64,000 nt of DNA from positions 24,575,731 through 24,639,730 of the forward strand of contig CM022947.1 in the NCBI GenBank assembly GCA_012931725.1. Reading direction: 5' to 3'. The position numbers were made by a program, and so were the translations under genes. The notes under the pieces were generated by a model that worked only from the letters and a program-made list of their open reading frames with translations, was not told the origin of the DNA and ran no database searches. The stretch's first letter is position 1; every line of letters starts with the position of its first letter. Of the stretch, positions 1 through 11,485 are shown one piece after another. Source of the stretch: Litsea cubeba. Lineage: Eukaryota > Streptophyta > Magnoliopsida > Laurales > Lauraceae.

Positions 1-1209
1 TGATTTTCACATGCATTGTTTTAAAACTTTTAAAACTTGTGTTACATGCATGTTTTGTATTTTAAACTTGGATGCATTAATCTTTGAAAAGAAGATTTTC
101 GAATCATGCAAGCCTTTGGACTTAGATTTTTAAATCATCTTAGGCATTTTAGGTTCATGTTTTGAAAACACCTTTAGATTGATTTAAACATGATTCCATG
201 GCCCATGAGTTCCCATAGAGAAAAACTTTGAAAAATCAGAATATGGGAAAATGGGACCTCAAACCAACCATGAGATAGCCCTAAAAACCCTATACTTATG
301 GGTTATTTTATTAGGTTTTATAGCTTTGAATTTGAGCATTTTTATGCTTAAAAACTGCCCAAAAGTCTACCAGCCGAAGGCCATTCGGCCGCTTATTCCG
401 TAGGCCATATTCTATATAGGGCTGTGTTCGGCCAGCCTTAGTTACCTGTTCGGCCAGCCGAACGTACAAAAATTTCAAAATTTATGACCGTTGAACTAGC
501 CGTTGGAAAAAGTAGGTAGATGAATGATAGCCGAATAGAGAGCTGTTGCAGCCTCCTTTTTACTATAAATTAAGCACTTCCTTGGGTTTTGAGCCAACAC
601 TTTTGAGTCTTTTGAGGGCCAAGGAAGGTGGGAGAGTTAGGAAAGGCTAGTGGGTCATTTGGAAAGCTAAAGCTTTGATTCATTGAGTTAAATCATCTAA
701 GTAAGCTATGTTTTCATGCTTTGCTTAAATTATTGATAAATTTATTTAGGCATGTTAACTATGACTTGTTGTGTCCTTGACATAAATATAATTTGAATTG
801 ATTTATTATTTTGGATGCATCGCCTTGATTTACACCAAGTTGGACTCAAATTGGTATATTTAAGTGAATCATGTTTTGGAATCACCTTTGAAAGCACATG
901 TAACATGATTCAAATACTTGGTTGAATATTTGGTTATTGTTTTTCATCACAAGAAAATCACTTTCTAATCTATTTTATGTTTTGGATTCAACAACACTCA
1001 TAAATCACATGTATTTGATCTAGGCATATCATTTTCAACTTAGTTTTTAAATTACATGTGATTTTGTCCTTTCACTTCAATCAAATATCTTTTTGTGTTT
1101 TGCACTTTCAAATGCTTTTAGCATACATTCATTGAGCTACATTTTAAAATTGATTGAAGTCCTTGTGCATCACATGTTTTGTTCTTAAAATTTCACAATT
1201 TTTTTGAAC
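1..1209. other. AT-rich intergenic sequence with an LTR-like stretch
   Basis: No convincing coding region is visible. Bases 360-560 carry repeated, partly inverted GCCGAA/TTCGGC motifs, followed by a TATA-like string (CTATAAAT, near 563-570) and a leader-like tract. That combination resembles the U3/R part of a plant LTR. No second copy, primer-binding site or polypurine tract was found, so the assignment stays open. The rest is AT-rich and unremarkable. Confidence 0.4.
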
Positions 1210-1669
1210 TGAATATGTATATCTAGGCATGTAAATCCGGCCCGGCACGGCCCACTCATGACCGGGCTCAGTCATGCCCGGGCCGGGCCGGCACGGCCCA
1301 TGAAAATTATACGGGCCGTGCCGTGCCATGCCCATTGCTTTGGGGGTCATCCCAGCACGGCCCAAGGCACAGACAGGCCTAGGCCAGGCGGCCCATGGGT
1401 GGCCCACAGATTCCCCTCCCCTTTTTTAATTTGGATTTTGGAAGACACAAAGTCACAAACTTGGACTTAGACTCTTAAACCAATTTCATTAAAATGAACA
1501 AATTAAGAGAATATAAATAAGTAGAATAACATTAATGATATTTTGGAAAAATACATCAAATAGATTATATTTCCTTGAAATTTATGTTACAAAAGTTCAA
1601 AAAGATTACAAGTTTGAACTTGGATCAATATATAATGAAATTCAAACCTTCCGATAAATGTAAAAAAAA

Positions 1670-1835
1670 ATTACAACTTTAGAAACCTATGATATATTCT
1701 AAAAAATAGATTATAACTTTAAAAACCTATGATACATTCTAAAAAATAAATTACAACTTTAAAAACCTATAACACATTCTAAAAAATAAATTACAAGTTG
1801 AAAGACTATTATACATTCTAAAAAATAAATTACAC
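1670..1835. repeat. Short tandem repeat, about 50 bp x 4
   Basis: A unit of roughly 50 bp containing ACATTCTAAAAAATAAATTA followed by CAACTTTAAAAACCTAT is repeated about four times with small changes. It lies in the 3' flank of the hAT transposase gene, inside the element. Confidence 0.7.
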
Positions 1836-1842
1836 TATGATG

Positions 1843-3144
1843 TCATATATGTAACGCCAATAGCTCGTCTTCTATCTCAAAATCACCCAAGAGGTGTTGT
1901 GTTATATCCTCTGCCTGATACCAATCACGTAAGCACATGCAGATCTCCACGGTTTCTTCTGATAGCATAGTCCTCCTGGAGTCAATAAGACACCCACTTG
2001 CACTCAATGCCTGCTCTGATGCAACTGTAGACGTTGAAATTGTTAGTATATCACGGGCCATGGGGGAAAGTACAGGAAACTTAGTTTTGAATGATTCCCA
2101 CCATGCCAAAAGATCAAAAGCATCTTCTTCATCATCCGGGATTGGAACGTGATTGCTCCCTAGGTACATTATTAATTCATTAAGGTTGTAAGAGGATCCT
2201 CCAGAAGAAGAGGAGTTACTTCCGTGAGATTTTCTCATAATACTCCAAATGACATTTTTCTCCCTTTATGTACCTAGGGAGGGCCTATTGGAACCATAGG
2301 TGCTATGGATCTACCCAATTGGGTAGCATAATCCAAATAAAGTGTTTCTAATTGTGTCTTACTTGTAGACATGTCACTTATATTAGTTGTATTCATGTTA
2401 GAGTTTATTTCTTTAAGAAGGGTTTCTACACCTTTTAATTTCAATCTAGGGTCTAATGCAACAACTATACAAAATGTTAAAAGGAGCTATTCTCCAATAT
2501 TGTGAAAACTTTGCCTCCATTTGTACACACATAAGTTGAAAAAGCTGAAAATCTCTATACTTTCTAAAAGAAAGACTTAGTTCATAAAAATGGGTTAAAA
2601 CTTGATTTGATGTGGGATAATATACCACAGAAAAAATAAGGTTGCATCTTGAAAAACTTCTACAAAATCTCTTATTATCTTAAGAAGGGTCCATCTATCA
2701 TCACTTATATAAATATTTTTATGTGTTAAATAACGTTGACAATATTGATTTAGTGTCATTTTATAGGCACATGCTTATTTTAACATTTTATAGGTAAAAT
2801 TTCATATATGCTTTACACCTTGTGATATTTTCTTAGATTTTAGACCCAAATTTACACATATTTCCCTTCTCCATTATTTTCGCAAGGGAGAACAAAAAAT
2901 GAAACCTACAACCCATTTAATGATCTCTAAATCATCTTTAATATATATATATTACCCCTACTTGTACGATAAGATTTATGATGTGGCATGCACGTCTATT
3001 TTGAAATAGAGCTCCATTTAAATCAAATTGAAGCGCAGGTTTTAGTAAATCTGCTGCAACATTGTAGGTGCTTGCATTATGTAAAGTTATAGTAATTATT
3101 TTATTTTTAATATTATATTCTCTAAGTTTTTCAAGGATGGTGGA
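1843..3144 (-). pseudogene. hAT transposase, C-terminal half (broken)
   Basis: This is the distal half of a BED-type hAT transposase, the nuclear enzyme that excises and inserts hAT elements. At 1843-2238 the minus strand encodes the hAT dimerisation domain: DLLAWWESF, then FPVLSPMARDILTISTSTVASEQA and a C-terminal VEICMCLRDWY-type tail. At 2446-2628 there is a YYPTSN segment and a KFSQYW motif typical of the middle of these proteins. At 2938-3144 come ITITLHNAS and HIINLIVQ, conserved in the catalytic region. The segments lie in order but in different frames with stops between them, so it is a relic. Its N-terminal half lies 43 kb away at 46281-47086. Confidence 0.85.
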
Positions 3145-4599
3145 CCTTATGTAACGCCCCAATTCCGAATACCGTGAAAACCATCAAAGTACCAAAATTG
3201 GCACGCTACTTCCCCGGAAAATTCGAGAACTTCCAAGATCGTAGGTCCGCAGTGAGGTCCAATTTAAAACTTTTTCATCAATATAATAACAACAGTTAAT
3301 TTGCGGAAGCATAAGGAATATAGCGGAAGAAATATCAGAGATAGCGGAAGCATCAATATATATATATCAAATGTGAATGGGCTGAAGTCTAGCCTAAAGT
3401 GTCAAGTGATAAAAACCAAAGTTAATTACATATTTTCCACTAACTACCCGACTCTCTACAAAAGTCACTCAAAAGCCTAAAATAAGAATAAACGCTCAAG
3501 TCCCTGCCCCTGGTACAGGCTCTCCATCCTCCGGCTCGACCTCATGGTCGGCCGGTCCTATCCGTAGTCACCTATTACGGGCGCTGCGACAAGCGCAAGC
3601 TCTGCGTCCTCATACTCGGGGTCAAGACCTAAGCACCAAGAGTGGATCAGATCTAAAGATCTGGCAAGTCACAGTATGCAGATAATAGAGGATGTATGCA
3701 TCAAAATGAGTAGAGACAGTAATGAAGTCAAGAGAATAGCAATGGTACAGATCCTAGGCAGTTGAGCAAGATATACAATGTAGAATCAGAATAAGCATAA
3801 TAATAAAACTACACAAAATGGCACACTCACACAAGCTGGATACCGTGGGATATTATGCCGTGGCCCTCCCATACTGAACACAGTCGCGGCGGGGAAAATC
3901 GCACAGTGCTGGGGATTATCTAGCCCCGCAAATAACATCATCCATCAACACACACTGAGACCGGACCCGGTATCACACCGTCTGTCTCCAACAATGCTCA
4001 TCATGATAGCCACACAACACTCTCAATAGCTCCTACCAGTGATGATCAGTCCAACTGGCTGAGCTTAGATCAACTGAGTGAATGTCTATGTCGACTCAGG
4101 AAACAATAAAGGTCTGTGTCTGTCTAGGCTTTGCCTTGCGTAAACAAGGTCCTAACAACGTCCCTAAGAGGTGCAAGTACCCAATACAACCTATGGATCA
4201 TAGTACAAGTCCAAGTCCAAGTCCAATCATTGGATCCATACCAAGGCCCACCAAATGCATGGCCTGGTCTACAACAGTCCAAATAAGACACAAGTCCATT
4301 TCCAATGACATATCATCCAATTATACCCAGGATGAGTCACTAGCCCATACAATCTAACCTCTCCAATCTAAGGTAATCCACATCCAAACTTAGGCCATAA
4401 AAGGGCCCACTTAGCCACAGACACGGGTCAATGTTCACCCAATCATATTACCGGGTCACTTCTAAGTAGTTCTACATCCAGGTCATCCATTTTCCATTTA
4501 CTTAACAGGTATAAGCAATTATAAGGACAATAGAGTGACAGTAATAATATGAGGGAGATGAATCTCCAAGTACAAGGATCAATCACTACAACAGATGAG

Positions 4600-5110
4600 T
4601 CTTTTCGCGACGTTTATAAGCGTAGCAATAGAAACCAAAAGCGTTGCAAATGATCATCAGCAACTGTTTTGAAAGCGTCGATGTGTGGTTGCAGTTGATG
4701 CAGACGCAGAAGATAACTAACGACGCTACAAAGCGTTGCAAAAGGCATATGCGTCAACTACGGAATTAAGTGTTGCTAAAGCACTAAAAGTATTGCCAGT
4801 TTTTTTTTTCTTATTTTGATAATTTCCATTAAAATATGTTTCCCGACGCTTTTAAGAGTTGCAAAAGGTTCACTAACTGCAACGTTTTTGTATCTGTTGC
4901 TGATTGTATTATTATTTGCAACCCTTTTAAGGGTTGTAAAAGTACCATTTGCGTGCACTAATATTATTCTCTAGAAAGTGTTAGCAACACTTATAAGGGT
5001 TGTAAAAAGACCATTTGCAAGGTATAACCGTTTATGCATTTACAATGCTTTTAAAAGCGTAGCAATCACTCCTTTATATTTGCAACCATTTGAATGTGTT
5101 GCAGAAGATC
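4600..5110. repeat. CACTA left subterminal repeats
   Basis: Multiple direct and inverted copies of a GCGTTGCAAA/TTTGCAACGC-type motif with TTATAAG variants lie within 530 bp of the left terminus. In CACTA elements such clusters are binding sites for the TnpA-type protein. Similar copies lie at the right end (19430-19620). Confidence 0.75.
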
Positions 5111-7483
5111 TTTTCTTCTTTTCTATTATAATTTCCTAATTTGCAGTTTTCATACATTCATTTAACAATGGCCTATAAAAACCTTTACACACTCAAAAAC
5201 ATTTAACTAACAAAAAATTTAATTTCATAGGTTCCAAATGTAGAAAAGTGCCACAATATCCAAAATAATTTCCACATGGCCTTACTAGTGATGTAAGTTT
5301 ACAATAATCGCATCATTCCTAAGCTTACAAAATATCATTCAAAATTCAGGGGCTAAGTATTGCATTTATGATCATCTTCCATCCTTTTCAACCCCAACAG
5401 TCCATCTTTGCAAAGTACTCATGATGTTGAACCATTCTGCAATTTCAAAAAGAAAAATTGGTTATATATGAAGGCGGCGCCAAGAAACAGCAAGTAGAGT
5501 TTAAGTGAAAAAAGGAATTCATCTATTATTAGTTCCATCACATAACTTCAATTAGAGTTGGAATTCATATACAACTAAAACAAGGAATACTAATAAAAAG
5601 ATGAAAGAAGACAATACAATGAACAAACCTGATTTGTATCTAGCTAAAAGGAGTTGTACTCAAATAAGGAAACTAGAAATAAATGAGTTTTGTATGCCTC
5701 TTTTAACGCAAATAGGGCTTGTACCCATTTTTTTAAGTTTTGGGGAATTAACATCTTGATTTTGTAAATTATGAACGTTAGTGAAAAAATTAGGTTAAAA
5801 GGAATAGTAAACGCAACGCTGCCTTAGGCCCAATGTGCAAAATAAAAGGGTCCAAAGCCCCACAACTCAACCTCTGCCTAGCGTCCAATGTCAAGCCCAA
5901 CTAACACCACAGGATGGACCTTGGACTAGGCCTGAGCCTTAATGTACAAATCCAAATTCCTTTTGGGCCCATGTCTTCCAAGACTTTTGGATAATTCATG
6001 GTGGGCTTTACCTGAGACAATGTTCAATATTGGACACCCATGGGGTCAAAGACGAAAATAATACACCATATGACAAACGTCTTATGTTGGACCCCACGAT
6101 TGAATGGCCCCATGTAATTCCCAGACATGTGCACAAGGCCAGTAAAATACTAAATAGTCCCTCCTTGGAATTTTCTTTATTTGTGTTCCACCTGATAAAT
6201 GAACAGTCTGGTTTTTGGGTTCTTCTCTTGAAGTTTGAAATTGGGTTCAACTCACAAATACAATCCAACACATACAGAGCTCCCATCAACACAACAGCAA
6301 GAACAGAGCCAACAAAACAACAAAGAAAAATACAGTTATTCCACTTGCCCAAGGAGAAAGACAGTCAGTATTATTTATTTAACTGAAACTGCTGAGACTC
6401 TCATTCAAATTTATAGTGAATCCTTTTCCATGCATATTTATAAAGTACTAGTTCTAATCGACGTGGGTCCCTGACAATCCAACTTATCTATGAGTTCCAT
6501 AATTATGTCTGTATCTGGCAACATGACCCATCTAGCCAAATTTTTAAAATCATATTGTGATGGAAAACAAAGCAACTAAATATCAAACACATGTTAAGTT
6601 AAGATTATACATCAAGATAAAAAAAAAGTAGAGAAAAAGAGGAGGCAGGGGGGAGATTAAGAAAAGAAAAAATCATAAAAACAAGTTCAACTACTTAAAC
6701 TCACATAATGAATGGTGGGGTGTGAATCAAAGCATTCATAAGAACCTATTGGGTTTCAAATTCAATCTGTCGTGTGTGTTGAAGTAAGTATTTGGAAACC
6801 ATCTCAAATCTTCTGTTTTAGGGTCAGATACAATCAATCAACACCAACAACAAACAAATACAGAGCTAAAGCTAGGAAATCCAATCAACACCAACAACAA
6901 AAACAACAAAAAGAAGATAATGCTAGAAAAGTAATGATAGGGTCTCTGCATTACCTGATGATGGCTTGACCCATTTGATTGCAGGAATTTTTATCCTATC
7001 TTGGAAGGGTGGTCACGGCCATCCATCACATGTAACTCATTGACACAATTCATCTTCTTTTGAACAGTGCCCAACCTATCCAGCGGACAGAGTCCATCTT
7101 TGCTACCCTTCACCATGAATTATATCACATTAAGGATAGAACAGGGAAAGGACTCAGACAAAACTATAAGAAAACATGAAACCTAAAACCATATATACCT
7201 GCACAAACATAATAGGAACTGAAAGCTGCAGTAGAATATCATCTCTAATAGCTCCATTTATTCCCTAAAATTATAATATAAAAAAAGCATGAAATGTGAG
7301 TATACAAACAATAAATGACTCCTTAATGTAGACATATCAAATGAACAAAGCAGAGAATAGATCAGGTGGTTAGGTGACAACTTTCAGTGGATAGCCCAAG
7401 CACACTATTGCCAAAGCATGGATGTCTTCCTCACCTGTGACCATGCAGCTGACTCTGTTCACAATAAACAACAAATAAGAAAG
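5111..7483. other. CACTA left arm, no recognised gene
   Basis: The stretch is AT-rich with short open frames only. The segment 7015-7140 read on the minus strand gives a plausible exon-like peptide (GSKDGLCPLDRLGTVQKK) that I cannot assign to a family. It may be a further captured host fragment. The open frames on both strands at 6008-6386 overlap each other and show no family signature. Confidence 0.4.
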
Positions 7484-7660
7484 GTGCTAGTAAGTGCACA
7501 GAGAAGAACACATGTTTCTCACAGCTGTATCAGAGCCGATAGCTACAGCCTTCCTGACAATATCTGAATGGAACTCAACTAACTTTTCTGCCTTCGGTGG
7601 AGCTTTCCGCTTTCCCCCGGAGATGTCTAGTAAGAGTTCGATCAAATCAGTCTATAAACT
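7484..7660 (-). pseudogene. Unassigned exon-like fragment inside the CACTA element
   Basis: Read on the minus strand this stretch gives a continuous, non-repetitive peptide including LLLDISGGKRKAPPKAEKL and VEFHSDIVRKAVAIGSDTA, followed by a GTGAGA string that could be a splice donor. Codon-like composition and the possible donor suggest a captured host exon in line with its neighbours, which lie on the same strand. I do not recognise the family, and a stop close to the proposed acceptor shows it is not intact. Confidence 0.4.
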
Positions 7661-7979
7661 GCATGTGAGAGTAATCTAAAATTTTAAGCTCTTGATGCAG
7701 GAGCAAAATGGGCTATTTTAGATGATCCATCCATAAATCAGGCCCCAAAGTATATAGATCCGTTTGATCAATCAAATGGGATCTCGATCGACCTTTTTCT
7801 GGGCTCGATCACCTGTAAATGCCTAAGATCCAATTTGAATGCTCCAAATAACGGAAGTACTACATTATTGCAGCTCAATAATGAGCTTGACTTTTAGAAA
7901 TGAGCACCTTCAAACCATATGACATCTTTACAGAAGAGGGTGTCGGTTAAATATACCTGATAGAAATGCCATGCCGGTT

Positions 7980-8125
7980 AAATACAGCTCAATGGGATCT
8001 GTTGGTGACCAGCTGAAGTCCATTACATTCTCAACTCTCAGAAACTTTTTATCAATAAGGATGAATGTCTCTGATTCATAAACATATATTATGTTCTTCC
8101 CATGTCCTCCCAATAACCATCATAG
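7980..8125 (-). pseudogene. Captured fragment of translation initiation factor eIF3 subunit b
   Basis: The minus strand encodes GKNIIYVYESETFILIDKKF and then LRVENVMDFSWSPTDPI, which I recognise as part of the beta-propeller region of eIF3b. That protein is a scaffold of the eIF3 complex on the 40S ribosomal subunit. Only about 45 codons are present, and the frame diverges after the DPI motif. A single exon-sized piece, without neighbouring eIF3b exons, inside a CACTA element fits transduplication of host DNA. The identification is from memory of the conserved motif. Confidence 0.7.
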
Positions 8126-8398
8126 GTGTAAGATTGAACCTGAATCATTCCCAAGTGGAGAACATAAATTATCTATTAGTTTCAAGTTTCATCTATTCCA
8201 CTTCAAAACTAAGCAATAAAAAAGAATAATTTTATTTGAAAACATCTAGTGAACTATTGCAAAATTCCTGCTTAATTTCTAGGAATTCCTAGGAGAACCA
8301 GAAATATGTCCATAATTGCATGTGATATTGAACAAAACCAGTGTGAACTCGAAAAGGTTTTTCAATGTTCAAATTAGAATTAGAACAAAGTAGCTGAC

Positions 8399-8580
8399 CT
8401 TCATTCCCATAGAAATTGCACCAGCTATTGCTTCACTAAGAAGATCATTGGCCTTGGGGAAGTACTTGGTTAAAAGCTTCATCATGATATCTCTGTTGAT
8501 GATATAGATCCCCATGCTCCCCAAATAATGAACTTCCTGCTTCAGTTTACTTGAGCTTTTCGCCTGTATTTTCCAATCAA
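8399..8580 (-). pseudogene. Captured exon of ADP-glucose pyrophosphorylase, small-subunit type
   Basis: The minus strand reads SMGIYIINRDIMMKLLTKYF, then PKANDLLSEAIAGAISMGMK. This matches the ASMGIYV...FP.ANDFGSEVIPGATSIGM block of the plastid starch-synthesis enzyme, and the GATSIGM-like part favours the small subunit. The peptide ends at ATGAAG followed by GTCAGC, consistent with a retained exon-intron border and therefore capture of genomic DNA rather than cDNA. Substitutions at normally fixed positions (FGSE to LLSE) suggest decay. Only this exon is present. Confidence 0.75.
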
Positions 8581-9264
8581 AAGTGCTAAATATATGATTA
8601 TATAATTGAATAAGCTGTAAGCATCTCCCCAATCAACTTCTATATGAAGAATTAGTGATGTTTAGAAAACAAATCAATTATCAACATGGCATATGGAAAG
8701 AAAGGTGCAACAATTGAAGAAATCAAGATAGCAATATTATCAAACCAATAGACATATTCTACAATATCCCAACTTACAGCTCAATTAACATGAGTCTTGC
8801 AAAAATGATTCAAAGAACTTGGAAAAAGTGAAAATGAAAAAAAAATCTAACACACTGCATACTTCAAAAGAGCTCTCAAACAATTCCATAAAACTAAAAA
8901 TCAGTAACCATGGAGAAATTAGGAAAAGAAGAAAAGAGATACAGATCCAGGGATGGGGTCAATGGGAAAGAGAAACAGGTATCATAAATAAAAAACCATT
9001 GCCATTCTCAAAAACCTTGAAAAGAAACTGCACTCAAAAACTGAAAACCTAAAGAATTCATTTTTTCTAAAGTTTCACTTCCTATCGTTCTGAGCGGAGA
9101 ACATTACATTTCCCGCACTAAATCTCTTTCCACCTCTTGTGTGTTGAGTTGGACTACACAGATAATGCCTTTCTACACCCTCCTCGATCCAAAACCACTT
9201 TCCACGAATATCGCGGAAATGCTTTTCCCTCAAAACAAAAACCACTTTCCACGAAGGCTGCAGC

Positions 9265-9520
9265 TATGGCTTATGAGTCTCCAGATTCTGGTCTAAAATC
9301 TCCAAACCCGTCAACCGCATCATCTCCAATTTCTGACATCCTTAAAGCGTACCTTGTTCTCCTTTTCATTCTTGCTCCAGCTCTGCGCCCGCCTGGAAGC
9401 TGGGATCATTGGGGAAAAGGGGTTGGAATGGCCTCATGTTGCATAATAGTAGCTGCCTTTCTAAAATATATGATCTCTGTACGAGGCCTTCTTCCATCTT
9501 TTTTACTCAAAACAGAATGA
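9265..9520 (+). CDS. Hypothetical small hydrophobic protein within the CACTA element
   Basis: An 84-codon frame starts at an ATG in good context (GCTATGGC). It begins MAYESPDSGLKSPNPSTASS and continues with a hydrophobic stretch (DILKAYLVLLFILAPALRPP) and a second one (GMASCCIIVAAFLKYMISV), so two membrane segments are possible. It lies on the opposite strand from the neighbouring captured gene pieces. I do not recognise the family. It could be a captured first exon, a small gene of the element, or chance. Confidence 0.35.
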
Positions 9521-9894
9521 CTATCCCGAGTTTGATCGGTCATCAGTATTATATTATCATTGTCATTTTCATCATCATCTTAGCTTTATTCTAATAGATG
9601 TTGACATTGAACTGTACATTTGTGAGACTTCAGCTGTATGTTAGAAGGCTTGTGTATTTGGTTGGAATGGCTGAAAGGGTAATGGCTAAAGGATTTATGT
9701 TCTCTGGTCTGACAATTTTGTGAGCTCAGGGCACCCTGCCCCGATGGAGGATCCTGGACATATATGCTACAAGGTTTGTGTGCATATTAAACATAAATAT
9801 TATAAATCAATACATACGTTTAAGACCTCCAATATTCCAGCAGGACTAGTTATTTTCAAATAGACAAAAAAAAATTGAAGGGAAAGAGTTTGGA

Positions 9895-10025
9895 GAACCT
9901 GGATAGTGTGATTCTTTAATAGCGGGTGGTTAAATGCAGGCTGCTTGTAGATGTCAACACAGTCAATGATATTACCATCACCACTCGTGACAAATTCACC
10001 AATGTTACACACAGTCACCTTAAGT
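9895..10025 (-). pseudogene. Captured exon of a neprosin-domain (DUF239/DUF4409) protein
   Basis: The minus strand encodes a GDGNIIDCVDIYKQPAFNHP block followed by LLKNHTIQ. That is the hallmark N-terminal segment of plant neprosin-family proteins (DG.IIDCV...QPAFDHP.LK.H.IQ), a family with a putative secreted C-terminal peptidase domain. After HTIQ the sequence runs into CAG-GTTCTC, a likely splice donor, so this seems to be one exon with its border kept. The rest of the gene is absent. It lies just left of the copia insertion and on the same strand as the eIF3b and pyrophosphorylase fragments. Confidence 0.72.
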
Positions 10026-10276
10026 TGAAACAATCACTATCTATTCATTAAGTAATTAGTTACTCTTGTTTCTGGGAAAGAGGAATTCCGGATTAAGTTA
10101 TAAACAATCTCTATATATATGAAATGCAATGGTGCTCTTCTTTGTTGTTGTTGGTGAGACTTCCAATCAGACATCAGACAGGATGAGGAAAAACCTCTTC
10201 CTTTTTCTTTAGAAAATGGATAGAAGTACATAACATTCTGGCAAAAGTAGCACCTCCTAATTGAAAGCCTTAACTA

Positions 10277-11417
10277 TGTTGGAATTTGAGATGACTTGAG
10301 AAGTCCTTTGAAGAATTGAAGAAATTAATATCTCAAAGTATTGTTTTGAGTTGGAATTATTGTCAATACATTGTCACAAGCATGATGATAATAGGCTGGT
10401 GTTGATAGAGCTCAAAAGAAGAATCAGAGTTGAAACAGTTCAGGAATTCAGAATTCCTGAAGCAGAGTGGCCGGTCAACCGGGCACCCCATGCGGTCGAC
10501 CGAGCAAGAGGAACCTGCAGAAAAAGTTTCAGGTAGCTCCCAGTTATTTTCGTGACACAGTGTGTCGTCGGTCGACCGGGACCCCAGGATGTCGACCGAG
10601 CACGACAGGTATCTGTTTCCAGACTGTGTATGATGTCGACCGAAGACAGCAGGATGTCGACCGAGCACGGGAAGATAGAATTGCGCAGAAACAGAAGTCT
10701 TGCACGAAAATTCAGCATTCTTATCTATTTCGTTTGGGACTCTTTCTAAACGAATTGTAGCCTATTTTGAACACTCTTAAAGGTTACCATAACCTATATA
10801 AAGGCATGTTTGGTTCGTTTTTAACAAGACACCAAGAGAGAGAAGAAGAGAAGAGAAAAGAGAAGAAAAGAGAGAGAGTTTTGGAGAGAAGAGAGTGCTG
10901 TTACTGTGTGCTATCTTATTACAAGTTTCTACAGCAAGTGTGGACGAGGATGTGCTCTTGAAGAATGTGTTTCGTCCATAAGATAAGTGTCTCTCTGTTT
11001 ATGCTTTAATTTTCAATTTGTAAGGGATTGAGAGAGAGAGATTGTAGAGGGGAAGGGCTATAGAAAAAGGTTTTTTCTTTTATTCTGTAGAACATCAAGT
11101 TGGTGCTTGGTGTCTGGGGTTTGGTGATCCTATCTGTTGGTGCAGATAAATTGTAAAGGGAGTAGGTGCTTCCTAGATAGTTGGTGCTATCTGAAACTAA
11201 GGGTTGGTGCTCTTTGTCGTTGGTGCGACTAAATAGATTCAGATCTGTTCCGGATTGGTGTTCGGACAGTCTTTGAACCGTGGACGTAGCCTTTCGGTGA
11301 ACCACGTTAAATCTGGTGTCATTGTGTGATTTGATTTGCTTTTGTTGTTAAATTGGACCTGTTTTTAAAGAATCACTGATTCACCCCCCCCCCTCTCAGT
11401 GATCGCGATATCTAACA
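10277..11417 (+). repeat. 5' LTR of the copia element
   Basis: Starts TGTTGG and ends CTAACA. U3 contains a cluster of GTCGACCGAG-type motifs (about 10470-10670). A TATA box CTATATAAAG lies at 10794-10803, followed by a purine-rich leader (AGAGAGAAGAAGAGAAGAG). A poly-C run precedes the LTR end. Confidence 0.95.
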
Positions 11418-11419
11418 AT

Positions 11420-11431
11420 TGGTATCAGAGC
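11420..11431 (+). promoter_or_regulatory. Copia primer-binding site (initiator tRNA-Met type)
   Basis: TGGTATCAGAGC lies two bases after the 5' LTR. It is complementary to the 3' end of initiator methionine tRNA and primes minus-strand DNA synthesis in most plant copia elements. Confidence 0.93.
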
Positions 11432-11485
11432 GTAAGGTTCCCTTGAAAAGCTTAACACGCTAAGGGTGATCTCTTGTCAAATCAC

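Noticed and set aside
1144..1470. Open frames in the GC-rich stretch
   Set aside because: This is the terminal region of the hAT element with GGCCCGG repeats. The frames overlap on both strands.
4082..4357. 91-codon frame in the chromovirus LTR
   Set aside because: It is within the LTR, with Ser/Pro repeats and no known domain.
6008..6386. Overlapping frames on both strands in the CACTA left arm
   Set aside because: Neither shows a family motif and each is the mirror of the other. They could be chance frames in captured non-coding DNA.
10351..11305. Several open frames repeated at 16729-17339
   Set aside because: They lie in the copia LTRs. Identical duplicates and overlap on both strands show they are LTR sequence rather than genes.
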